Below, in pieces: positions 27,466-37,190 of a stretch of DNA of 64,000 nucleotides; positions within the stretch are counted from its first letter, which is position 1, and each line of letters starts with the position of its first letter. The position numbers and the translations under genes are program-made. The DNA is taken from positions 434,001 to 498,000 of the forward strand of contig CAVPNY010000009.1 of NCBI GenBank assembly GCA_963706905.1, read 5' to 3'. The notes under the pieces were generated by a model, which did no database searches, was not told the DNA's origin, and saw only the letters and a list, made by a program, of their open reading frames with translations. The DNA is from CAVPNY01 sp963706905. Lineage in GTDB: Bacteria; Chloroflexota; Anaerolineae; Anaerolineales; UBA4823.

Positions 27466-30400
27466 TTTCGTCCAGACAGCAGCATTTTCCCTGTTCCTGG
27501 TGGAATTTAACGCCCAAACACTGGCATACGTATACATCGCTAACGCTCTGGTGGTGCCGTTGATCACAACAGTTTACCTCAGGCTTGGACGGCGCATCTC
27601 TTTCCCAATGCTATTGGCAGTCAACCTGGGATTTCTGCTGGTGCTGGTGATCGCTTTCCGGATCGGTCTGGGTATCAGCGGGACAAGTTGGTTTGTGTTT
27701 GCTCTGCCGATCCTTTTTCAGATACTGGTGAACCTGGGTAATCTGTCATTCTGGCCGCTGGCAGGACGCCTGTTCAACGTACGACAAAGTAAACGCCTGT
27801 TTGGACTGGTGGGAGCAGGGCAGTGGATCGCCATCGTACTGACCGGCTTCTTGATTCCATCCCTGGTTAGTTGGATTGGAACGGTTAACCTGTTGATCCT
27901 GGGGGCTGCCAGCTTGATCGGCGCCCTGATAACCAACCGCTATATTACTCGCCTATACGCAACAACACTCAACACACCTCTCGAACATCCGACTGATATA
28001 AGAACCAGACAAGGTAAATCCAGCCAGGCTACCAGTCTGCTTCGCAGTCGATATGTCATCCTGTTATTTGCCTTGGTCTTCTTGTGGTGGCTGGCTTTCT
28101 TCTTCCTGGATAACTTGTTCTATACGGTCGCAGCCATACAATACCCGGACGCCCAGGCGTTGGCAAGCTTTTTGGGGCTCTTCTTAGGCGGACTCGGCAT
28201 AATAACCCTGATCTGCAATTTCTTCCTCACCGGACCAGTGATCAGCCGGTTCGGCCTCCAGACGAGTTTACTGATCCTACCGGTATTCTTGGTCGTCGGG
28301 ACAGGCTCGATGGCGCTCCTGGTAGCGCTGGGCATTGCGGCAACCTTACTCTTTTGGCTCGCAATCAGTAACAAATTACTGGATATGGCGCTAGGATTCT
28401 CGATCGATCGAACTGCACAAACGATCCTTTATCAGCCGCTGCCGTCAGGGCTGCGCATGCAGGTTCAGACAATGGCTGAAGGAGTCGTTCAACCGCTAGC
28501 AAACGGAGTAGCCGGGCTGGGGCTGCTAGCTCTGGGCGCGCTGTTTGCTTCCTACACAACCCCTTTGATTTTAGGTGTCCTGGTGATCGTGGTCGCCTGG
28601 GCATTGACCGCTTACCGGCTGGGGAGGGAATACCCTAAGACGTTAGTACAGGCGCTCACCAAACGCCGCCTGGAAGGTATTCAGTTCCAGGTCTGCGATG
28701 CTTCCAGCCTGGCTGCGCTGACAGAAGGTCTGAACAACCCACAACCCGCATCTGCCATTTACGCAGCGAACACCCTGGAATCGATCGACGCGAAGCTGAT
28801 GGTGGACGCTCTGCCAAATATGCTGCACCACCCGGCCATGGAGGTGCGCCAGGATGCGCTCCAGCGTATCGAACGCCTTGGAGTAGTCAGCGTTCTACCA
28901 GCTGTAAGAGAAATACACCGGGGGGATCCTTCACCAGCCATTCAGGCTGCAGCTCTACAGACGTTAGCTGTTCTTGGAAAAAGTAACAGCTTTCCTGAAA
29001 TCATTCCCTATCTAGATCACCCCGATCTGCAAATTCGCCGAGGCGCCATCACCGGACTGCTGCACAGCGGTGAAGCCAATGGAATGCTAGCGGCTGAGCA
29101 GAAGCTATTCGCCATGACAGGCTCTTCCCTGGGTGAGGAACGCGCTCTGGCAGCCAGCACTCTGGGCGAGATCAAAGGACAGCGCGATTTTCACCCACTT
29201 GAGCTGCTCCTTAACGATGATGATCCAGCAGTCCGGCGCGCTGGCAATCAAGTCGGCAGGACAGCTGAATCAACCACAGCTCTGGCTGCAGGTCATCCAT
29301 GCACTGGACATCCAGCTAACCAGGGGTGCGGCTGAAGCTGCCCTAGTTTCTGGAGGCAGCGATTCTCTCCCCGCCATAAATGGTGCCCTGAATAATCCTC
29401 AAACCAGTCGCCAGGCCAAGGCAGGTCTGGTGCGTGCCTGCGGACGTATTCAGGGAGATGAGGCAGTTGCAATATTGAAAGACAGGATCAGTATTCCGGA
29501 TCAGGAAGTTCGAGCGCAGGTTTTACGAGCGCTGAGCCGCTGCGGCTATCTGGTAAGTTCAACCGAGGTTGAACCAATAAAAGAACAGATCAGAAGTGAG
29601 CTATCACAGGCTGCCTGGACTTTGGGGGCGCTCAATGTTTCTAGAGAAAAACAGGCACCCACCTTGCTTCAGGCCGCCCTGGAATCAGAACTCGAGCGGT
29701 GTCTTGATCGGGCTTTCAATTTGCTTTCATTCCTCCCAGGTGGAAAACCACTGCTCAGGGCGCGAGAAAATTTACGTCTCGCTTCCCCCGAAAAGCGCGC
29801 CTATGCGTTAGAAATAATCGATGTTTCAATACCACATGAACTAAAAAGCGCGTTGTTTCCCTTCTTAGACGAGTTAACCCCGACCCAACGCATGGAACGC
29901 CTGGCGAATATTTTTCCTCAACCCGATCGCAATTTAGAGCAGGTTCTGGGAGAGATTCTCACAGCGATGGATGGCCAACTGGCGGCCTGGACTAAAGTTA
30001 CCGCACTCTTCACCATTCGTGAGGCCTCCCAGGCAGAACTTGCTGCTCATGTCGAGGCCAGCCTGACCGCGCCAGAGCCAGTGTTGCGGGAAACAGCTAT
30101 CTGGACGCTGGCAAGGCTGCACATCGATCACCAGAAATTCAAGCCGGCAATTCTCAATGACCCTGATCCGGGAATAGCGCGGGCTGCCCGGTACTGGTAT
30201 AACACACAGAACGGAGCGGATAATATGCTTTCAACTGTTGAAAAAGTGATCATCCTAAAAGGGGCCAGCATTTTTGCGGAGACGCCAGATGCAATTCTGG
30301 CCGAGGTCGCTCAAGCCCTGGAAGAAATGGAAGTAGAAAGTGGTGAGACGATCTTCGAGAAGGGCGATCCAGGCGATAGCATGTATATCCTGGCGTCTGG

Positions 30401-30686
30401 TAAAGTACGCGTCCACGATGGTGCGCATACCCTAAACACCCTAGCTAGCGGAGATGTCTTCGGCGAGATGGCCCTGCTCGATCCTGAGGCTCGGGTGGCC
30501 ACGGTCACCGCACAGGAGTATTCAAGATTACTGCGGCTGGATCAGGATTCGTTCTATGATCTGATGACCGACCGGATCGAAGTAGCGCGTGGGATTATCC
30601 AGGTACTCTCACGCCGTCTACGCGAACGCGTGCACGATTTGAACGAATTGCGCGCCAATCAGGAAGTCACCCCTCAACCCGGATAA
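27359..30686 (+). CDS. NTT/MFS-like nucleotide transporter fused to HEAT repeats and a CNB domain (frameshifted)
   Basis: The first about 420 residues have roughly twelve membrane helices with the look of Npt1/Npt2 ATP:ADP-antiporter-like carriers. HEAT-type repeats follow (ALPNMLHHPAMEVRQDALQRI, VLPAVREIHRGDPSPAIQAAAL). The frame breaks near 29242-29252; the next frame, AIKSAGQLNQPQLWLQVIHAL, continues the HEAT solenoid for about 300 residues and ends in a CNB domain (EKGDPGDSMYILASGKVRVHDG, FGEMALLDPEARVATVTA). The restored protein is about 1100 aa. A transporter gated by a bound cyclic nucleotide is the obvious model; the substrate is not shown. Confidence 0.85.
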
Positions 30687-30780
30687 TGCATGTCATTGCT
30701 TTCCAATTGAGGCTTGGGTTGGCTAAGTTAGAGTAAACATGGAAGTTTCTCTTTATCCAACTGGCGCTGGCCAGGTCTAG

Positions 30781-33700
30781 ATGGACGTATTTCAGGCTTA
30801 CATCCCGCATGATCGCCGCCTGGCCCTGGCTTATGGCGAGGCTCTTGCTGATCGATTGCAAGGTGCAGCATTATTCGCGGACATCTCTGGTTTCACCCCA
30901 CTGACGGAAGCCCTGGCGCGTGACTTCGGTCCGCAACGCGGCGCGGAGGAGCTCACCTTTCACTTAAACCGGATCTATGACGCGCTGATTGCGGATGTAG
31001 AACGCTTCCACGGCAGCGTAGTCAGTTTCAGCGGAGATGCGATCACCTGCTGGTTTGATGCTGGGGAGGGGAACGCATCCCAACGGGCGGTAGCATGTGC
31101 GGCAGCCATGCAACAGGTGATGAGCGGGTTGGCTGCCATCCCCACACCATCCAGTGGTGCAATACCATTGGCAGTGAAAGCGGCTGTCGCCAGCGGTACG
31201 GCGCGGCGTTTCCTGGTAGGCGATCCACACATACAGTTGATCGATACACTGGCTGGAGCATTACTGGACCGGTTAGCTGCAGCCGAACACCATGCCAATA
31301 AAGGAGAGATCCTGATCGACACGACCACTGTGAAAGCTCTGGGCGATCAGGTGCAGGTGATAGAATGGCGGGGAGAGGAAGGCCACGCGGATTTTGCCAT
31401 GATAGGAAGCCCGGAGATACAGGTTTCGCCATCACCCTGGCCTGACCTTCCAAGCGGATGGCTGAGTGAAGAACAGGCTCGCCTCTGGTTATTGCCGCCG
31501 GTTTATGAGCGCTTACGCAGCGGGCAGGGCGAGTTTCTGGCAGAATTACGTCCTGCAGTGTCCTTTTTTTTACGATTTACCGGGATCGACTTTGAGAATG
31601 ATCTGAACGCCGGTGACAAGCTAAATGCTTTTGTAACCCAGGTTCAACAGACGATCGATCGTTACGAGGGGGCCTTAATTCAACTCACTATCGGAGATAA
31701 GGGAAGCTACCTGCAAGCCGCTTTTGGCGCTCCAGTGGCTCACGAGGATGACGCTATACGGGCGTTTTCTGCAGCACTCGAGCTGCGTGTTCCAGAACTG
31801 GATTTCATTCAGCAGATTCAGATCGGGATCAGTAAGGGGCGGATGAGGGCAGGAGCCTATGGCAGCGTCAACCGCCGTACATATGGAATGATGAGCGACG
31901 ATGTAAACCTGGCCGCGCGCCTGATGCAAGCTGCCACGCCGGGACAAATATTGTCCAGTAAATATACTTTACTAGGGATCGATGATGAATTTATCTGGGA
32001 AGATCTCCCTGATTTACGGGTCAAGGGAAAAAGAGAACCAATCAAGGTGACCAGCCTGGTGGGGGTAAAACCACGCGCCTCCCTACGCTTGCAAGAACCG
32101 CAATACTCCCTTCCCATGGTAGGCCGGTTGGCCGAGCTGACCTTGATCGAGGATAAGATCCAGGAAGCTCTCAGAGGGCGGGGACAGATCATCGGGATCA
32201 CTGGTGCTGCTGGCATGGGGAAATCACGCCTGGTGGCAGAAGCAATCCGTCTGGCGAGGGAGCATCAGCTAGTCGTATCCGGTGGGGAATGCCAATCCTA
32301 CGGCACCAATACCAGTTACCTGGTCTGGCAAGGCATCTGGCGTTCATTCTTTAATATTGACCCAGACACCAGTCTGGATGACCAGATCAATGAGATTAAA
32401 TATCAGCTGGATCAGATCGATCCCAACCTTGCCATCCGCCTGCCACTGCTCGGGCCAGTGCTCAATCTGCCAATAGCAGACAATCAATTGACGGCTTCAC
32501 TGGATGCTAAAGTTCGGAAGGTTTCCTTAGAAGCCATGCTGGTAAATTGCTTGCGGGTAAGATCAAAGGACAACCCCATTGTGCTGGTCCTGGACGATTG
32601 CCAGTGGCTCGATCCTCTGTCGCACGATTTGCTCGACACAGTAGGACGTTCAATCCAAGGACTGCGTGTTTTTCTTTTGGTGGCTTATCGACCTGTGTTA
32701 ACCGAAAACCTGTCCGCCCCACGGGTCAGCAGTTTGCCTCAATTCAGCCAGATTGACCTGGCTGAATTTAGCCCCTTAGAAGCCAGACAGTTAATCGATT
32801 TAAAGATCAAGCAATTATTCCAGATCCAGGGAAATGTTCCTGAGGATCTGGCAAATCTGATCATTAACCGGTCAGAGGGCAATCCGTTTTATATCGAGGA
32901 ATTGCTCAACTATGTGCGCGATCAGGGCCTACAAATTGAAAATGCCCAGGCATTAGCGAATTTGGAACTACCAACCAGCCTGCAGAGCCTGATCCTCAGC
33001 CGTATCGATCAATTGACTGAGAGCCAGAAAATCACTCTTAAAGTCGCCAGTGTGATCGGTCGCTTGTTTAATGCCGCCATGCTGTGGGGTGCCTATCCAT
33101 CCATCGGTGACTCCCGAAAAGTAATCAACGATCTAGATGGGCTGATTCAGCTCGACCTTATGGCTATGGATGCCCCAGAAGCAGAACTGGCTTACTTTTT
33201 AAACACATCCTGACTTAAGAGGTCACCTACGAGAGCCTGCCTTTTGCAACACGAGCCATGCTCCACGATTTGATCGGCCAGCACATCGAACATGCTTATA
33301 GTAAATCCATTGACCAATACGTAGACTTACTGGCTTTCCATTTTGACCGCAGTCAGAATGAGGCCAAGCGCCGTGAATATTTATACAAGGCGGGGGAACG
33401 CGCCCAGCACAATTATGCCAATGCCACCGCGATTGATTATTACCAGCGCCTATTACCACTGGTGCCTGAAGAAGAAAAGGTTGCAATTCAGCTTAAATTA
33501 GGAAAGGTGCTCGAGCTGGTTGGAAAATGGCCCGAAGCCGGAGAGCATTACCAACTATCCCTGGAACTTGCTGAGCAAATCCACAACCGCCCTGCCTGGG
33601 CGTGGGCGAGGTCTGCACAGGCCGAGCTGCTCCGCAAACAAGGGAAGTACAAGGAAGCTGTTACGCACCTGCTACAAGCACAAGATGCCTTTGATGATCT

Positions 33701-34463
33701 GGGTGATCGGGCTGGGGTGGGACAAACCTTGCACTATGCGGGGACTGTGGCGGCCCAACAGGGAGATTTCGAATCATCTCGTCGGTTGTATGAACAGAGT
33801 TTGGATTTTCGTCGGGAGCTCAACGACCGGCCCCAGATCGCTCACTCATTAAATAACCTGGGAATTCTCAAAAGGTTTAATGGCGATTACGCGGGAGCCA
33901 GAAGATTGTATGAAGAAAGCCTGCTCATTCGACGAGAACTGGGTGACAAGAAATGGATCGCCCAATCGCTCAACAATATTGGCAATGTTCTCCTGGACCA
34001 GGGCAATCTGCCTGAGGCGCGCGCTCATTTGGAGGAAGCCCTGGTCATGCTCCGTCAGGTTGGCGATCCGTGGGAGATTGCCAACGGGCTCAACAACCTG
34101 GGCAATGTAGCCCGTTCCCAGGGTGATTACAAGGCAGCGCGCGCGTTGTATGCCGAAAGCCTGGAAATCTACCAGCAGTACAGCGACAAGCGGGCGCTGG
34201 CATACCTTTTTGAAGATATGAGCTGCCTGGCTGCGCTGGAGGGACAAGCAGAACGATCCCTGCGGCTCTTAGGGAGCGCAGCCAGTCTGCGGGAATCAAT
34301 CGGCTCTCCACTTTCCAAGGATGAGCGCGAGAAAATCGAGCGGATTGTTTGGCCCGCACAACAACAAATCGGCAAGGCGGATCAAGAGGCTTTGACTGCC
34401 GAAGGAAAAGCGCTGACACTCGACCAGGCGATACACTACGCATTAACCGAAAATCCAGTTTAA
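30781..34463 (+). CDS. class III nucleotidyl cyclase - AAA ATPase - TPR protein (frameshift plus stop)
   Basis: Two cyclase-type domains come first: GAALFADISGFTPLTEAL with FSGDAI, which keep both metal-binding Asp, and a more divergent one (SFFLRFTGIDFENDLN). An AAA_16 ATPase follows: Walker A GAAGMGKSRL (about residue 475) and VLVLDDCQWLDPL. Near 33205 the frame is lost at AYF-LNTS; the family reads LFKH-LTQEVTYESL here. The next frame gives FKHILT, then a TAA where Gln (CAA) is expected, then EVTYESLPFATR and a TPR tail to 34463. So there are two lesions at one place. An intact protein would make cAMP or cGMP under control of the ATPase/TPR part. Confidence 0.85.
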
Positions 34464-34478
34464 CGGTGGAACAATGAG

Positions 34479-34817
34479 ATGCTGACTCTTTTTGAACGTG
34501 GCCTTCTGGCGCACCTGGTTGCCGATTGGATATTCCAGAACGACTGGATGGCACGTAATAAATCAAAATTAAGCCACCCAGCTACCTGGGTGCACGCCGC
34601 CATCCATGCTGCCTTGCTGGGAATCGCGCTGGGCTGGCAGGCTGGGATTGTGCTGGGGGCAGTGCATGTGCTGATTGATACCCGCCTGCCCATGAACTGG
34701 TGGCGGAAAACATTCCGGCAGACTGAAGAGGGCCCATATGCGATCATGACCGCGGTATGGGCGGATCAGGTGCTACACCTGGTTGCAATCGGAGCGTGGG
34801 TCTACCTTGTGGCTTAG
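34479..34817 (+). CDS. DUF3307 membrane protein
   Basis: The 112-aa protein starts 15 bp after the TPR stop and has three or four hydrophobic segments. LLAHLVADWIFQNDWMARNK at the N-terminus and the paired His residues (HAAIHAALLG, VHVLIDTRLP, DQVLHLVAIGAW) are the DUF3307 signature. The conserved His/Asp suggest a membrane metal site, but the function is unknown. It may be the last gene of the island, or independent. Confidence 0.88.
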   Translation: MLTLFERGLLAHLVADWIFQNDWMARNKSKLSHPATWVHAAIHAALLGIALGWQAGIVLGAVHVLIDTRLPMNWWRKTFRQTEEGPYAIMTAVWADQVLHLVAIGAWVYLVA

Positions 34818-34880
34818 GATTTTCAGGGATATTTCCACTACAAGCGTACTGGAAAAAACCATTAATTAACTCAACAACCA

Positions 34881-34910
34881 TTGTCATAAATTGGACAGAA
34901 AAGGTACAAT
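34881..34910 (+). promoter_or_regulatory. probable sigma70-type promoter of the PIG-L deacetylase gene
   Basis: TTGTCA (34881-34886) and TACAAT (34905-34910) are separated by 18 bp, each one mismatch from consensus. The predicted start lies about 30 bp before ATG 34950. Confidence 0.55.
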
Positions 34911-34949
34911 CAAAGCCATTATCAGATACAACGAGAAGGACACAATTCT

Positions 34950-35714
34950 ATGAACAATTTCTATATTCCGGAAAGCGCCATGGTGATTGTGGCGCATCCC
35001 GATGATATCGAATTTTCCTGTGCCGGGACAATTGCCCGCTGGGTGCAAAGCGGGACGCGGGTTGTGTATGTGCTCTGCACCAGCGGCGAGGTAGGGATCG
35101 CTGAAAAGGGGATGACCAAACGCCAGGCAGCGGAAATCCGTGAAGCCGAACAGCAGGCCGCGGCGGCGATCGTCGGTGCACAAGATGTGGTTTTCCTCCG
35201 GGAACCGGATGGCATGCTGCAGGCAACCCTGGATCTGCGCAAGAAACTGGTGAGGGAGATTCGTCGTTTCCGACCGGAGGTGGTAGTGTGCGGTGACCCA
35301 ACTATCGTGTGGGCCGGCGCTGACTATATCAACCACCCCGACCACCGCGCGGCAGCGACCGCCGCTTTGGATGCGACCTTTCCGGCGGCTGGTCAGCCCA
35401 ACCTGTTTGAAGAACTGGGAGAGGAAGGCTACCAGGCGCACAAGCCGCGCAAAGTGTATGTAACTGAGTGGGGAGAAAGCGATTTATTTGTAAATATCGA
35501 AACTACCATCGACCTGAAGGTCGCCGCCCTGCGCGCTCACAAGAGCCAGATGAAGGATTGGGATCCTGAACCTATGGTCAAAGAATGGGCCGCGGAAAAA
35601 GCCAAAGGTAAGGAAATGGCATTCGCCGAAGGTTTTCGCGTCGTCTCCCTGGTGAGTGATGAGGACTGGGAGAAGAAAAAAGGCGCGGTGTTCAGCGATC
35701 CCGATGGGATCTAG
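34950..35714 (+). CDS. PIG-L/LmbE-type N-acetylglucosaminyl deacetylase
   Basis: The 254-aa protein has the zinc site motif AHPDDIEF (about 14-21) and the distal His of NHPDHRAAA (about 128-136). These enzymes remove acetyl from N-acetylglucosamine-type substrates or related thiol precursors. The length is usual. The C-terminus (VKEWAAEKAKGKEMAFAEGF) is typical of the Chloroflexota and actinobacterial branch. It is transcribed alone from a nearby promoter, so the exact substrate remains open. Confidence 0.9.
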   Translation: MNNFYIPESAMVIVAHPDDIEFSCAGTIARWVQSGTRVVYVLCTSGEVGIAEKGMTKRQAAEIREAEQQAAAAIVGAQDVVFLREPDGMLQATLDLRKKLVREIRRFRPEVVVCGDPTIVWAGADYINHPDHRAAATAALDATFPAAGQPNLFEELGEEGYQAHKPRKVYVTEWGESDLFVNIETTIDLKVAALRAHKSQMKDWDPEPMVKEWAAEKAKGKEMAFAEGFRVVSLVSDEDWEKKKGAVFSDPDGI

Positions 35715-35728
35715 ACTGGTTCCTGGGG

Positions 35729-35772
35729 TGAAACGCGCCCTGGTAAACTGGATCGGCGCGAGGAGCGTTTCA
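35729..35772. terminator. hairpin between convergent genes
   Basis: TGAAACGC (35729-35736) pairs with GCGTTTCA (35765-35772), with GCGCC/GGCGC pairing possible inside. It lies between the stops of the deacetylase gene (+) and the repeat protein gene (-), where a shared terminator is expected. No long U-run is present. Confidence 0.4.
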
Positions 35773-35782
35773 GCACATGCAA

Positions 35783-36250
35783 CTAGACAGGTTTCGGTTT
35801 TTTGTCCCCAGGGGATTCCTTAGGGGCTTTTTTCTTTGCCTCTTCCTCAGCTTCACGGGCTAATGCTTTGAGATCTTCTTCTATGCTGGGCAGGATGAGC
35901 AGCAAGAATGCCGCCGCCCCATGGACAATGGACAGCATATCAGCAATGCGTCCCAGGTATTCGTCGGGGGCCAGGTGTTTGTGGCGCATGATCTTGCCAT
36001 CTTTCGTCACCTTGCCCATGTATTTGTCAGGTCCAAACATGGAAAGGTACACCTCTCCGGTCTTAATCCTAACCCGGCCGATATATTTGTCTGGGCCGGG
36101 CCGATTGGCGTAGATTTTGCCGTCTTCGAGGTTTACCCAACCCAAGTATTCATCCGGCCCGAAGCGTTTATCGTAAACCTTGCCATCTGCGCCGACTCTG
36201 CCCAGGAGCTCATCCTTACCCATCGATTGGTGCAAGTAGACTTCGTTCAT
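35783..36250 (-). CDS. GPDxY-repeat protein with C-terminal hydrophobic helix
   Basis: The start is ATG 36248-36250 behind AAGGAGG, giving 155 aa. The N-terminal about 90 residues are four or five copies of a roughly 20-residue beta-repeat: KDELLGRVGADGKVYDKRF, PDEYLGWVNLEDGKIYANR, PDKYIGRVRIKTGEVYLSM and PDKYMGKVTKDGKIMRHKH. A hydrophobic helix (MLSIVHGAAAFLLLILPS) and a charged Lys/Glu-rich tail follow. The repeats probably form a small beta-propeller or solenoid. No function is known. The longer frame to 36373 lacks a ribosome binding site. Confidence 0.8.
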   Translation of the reverse strand: MNEVYLHQSMGKDELLGRVGADGKVYDKRFGPDEYLGWVNLEDGKIYANRPGPDKYIGRVRIKTGEVYLSMFGPDKYMGKVTKDGKIMRHKHLAPDEYLGRIADMLSIVHGAAAFLLLILPSIEEDLKALAREAEEEAKKKAPKESPGDKKPKPV

Positions 36251-36383
36251 CGTACCTCCTTGATCTGTTGAGTAGTCTGGTAATCTTGTATCTTGAAAGT
36301 CATAATTTTGACCCTTCGGCATGGGCTGCATGGCACATGCAGCCTCTTGAAGGACAAAGAACCAAGCTGGCAAAGCCTGACTC

Positions 36384-37145
36384 TTATTCTTTCTCCATAC
36401 TTCCCAATTGGTTCAGCAGTCCAGGCAACTCTGCTAGAGCCGCGATCTGCGCATCTGGCTGGATCGTATCCAGATGGGCACGGTTGACCGGCACATCGGC
36501 GCGGCGGGTGATCCAGATACTAAAGATACCGGCATTCTTTGCGCCAAGAATGTCCGCGCCGAGCATATCACCAACCATAACGGCGCGGGCTGGCGGCGTC
36601 CCCCAGTGATCCAGCGCCAGCCGAAAAATTTTCGGGTTGGGCTTGCGCACCCCAACTGCTGCCGAAACCAGGATAAAGTCAAAATAACCCCGCACCCCAG
36701 CATTGTCCACCAGGGTCTGGACATCTTCATTGTCAGAGGCGTTGGAGATCATCCCCAGGCGATAGCCTGCGCGGCGGAGATATTCCAGGGTGGGCAGCGT
36801 ATCAGATTCGATATGCCAATGAGCCTGCGAAATTGCATACATCGCGCGCAGTACAGATTGAAGGACGGCATCTGGTACCTGCGTGTAATCTTGATCAGCA
36901 AGAACAGAGCGCAAGAAATATTCCGTAGTGTATTCAATGAACTCTGACTGGCGTTCTGATTGATAATTGTTGATACGGTTGCGGAAATCTCCTACGAATT
37001 TGTTTTCATCAATCTGGTATCCAGCAGCTTTTAGGCCTGTAATCAGCTCAGCATTGGCCTGAGTAAAGACCTGCGACCAATCCCCGTTGAAATAAATCAA
37101 AGTGCTGCCCAGATCGAACAGGATGGCGTCGAAAGGATTTTTCAT
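36384..37145 (-). CDS. HAD-superfamily hydrolase
   Basis: The 253-aa protein has motif I AILFDLGSTLIYF, motif II MISNAS, Lys in VGVRKPNPKIF and VMVGDMLGADILGA. Motif I has Gly where many phosphatases have the second Asp (D-L-G), as in sugar-phosphatase-type HADs such as YihX. A cap domain of about 80 residues lies between motifs I and II. It is likely a phosphatase for a small metabolite. Confidence 0.9.
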   Translation of the reverse strand: MKNPFDAILFDLGSTLIYFNGDWSQVFTQANAELITGLKAAGYQIDENKFVGDFRNRINNYQSERQSEFIEYTTEYFLRSVLADQDYTQVPDAVLQSVLRAMYAISQAHWHIESDTLPTLEYLRRAGYRLGMISNASDNEDVQTLVDNAGVRGYFDFILVSAAVGVRKPNPKIFRLALDHWGTPPARAVMVGDMLGADILGAKNAGIFSIWITRRADVPVNRAHLDTIQPDAQIAALAELPGLLNQLGSMEKE

Positions 37146-37190
37146 CAGTGGTGTGGGATAATGTGGGTTATTTGTGGGATAAAAGTGTGA

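Noticed and set aside
33195..33215. TTTAAAC heptamer at the cyclase break, a possible programmed -1 frameshift site
   Set aside because: The -1 frame meets TAA after only a few codons (HILT stop), so slippage would not join the TPR half. The heptamer follows from the conserved LFKH motif.
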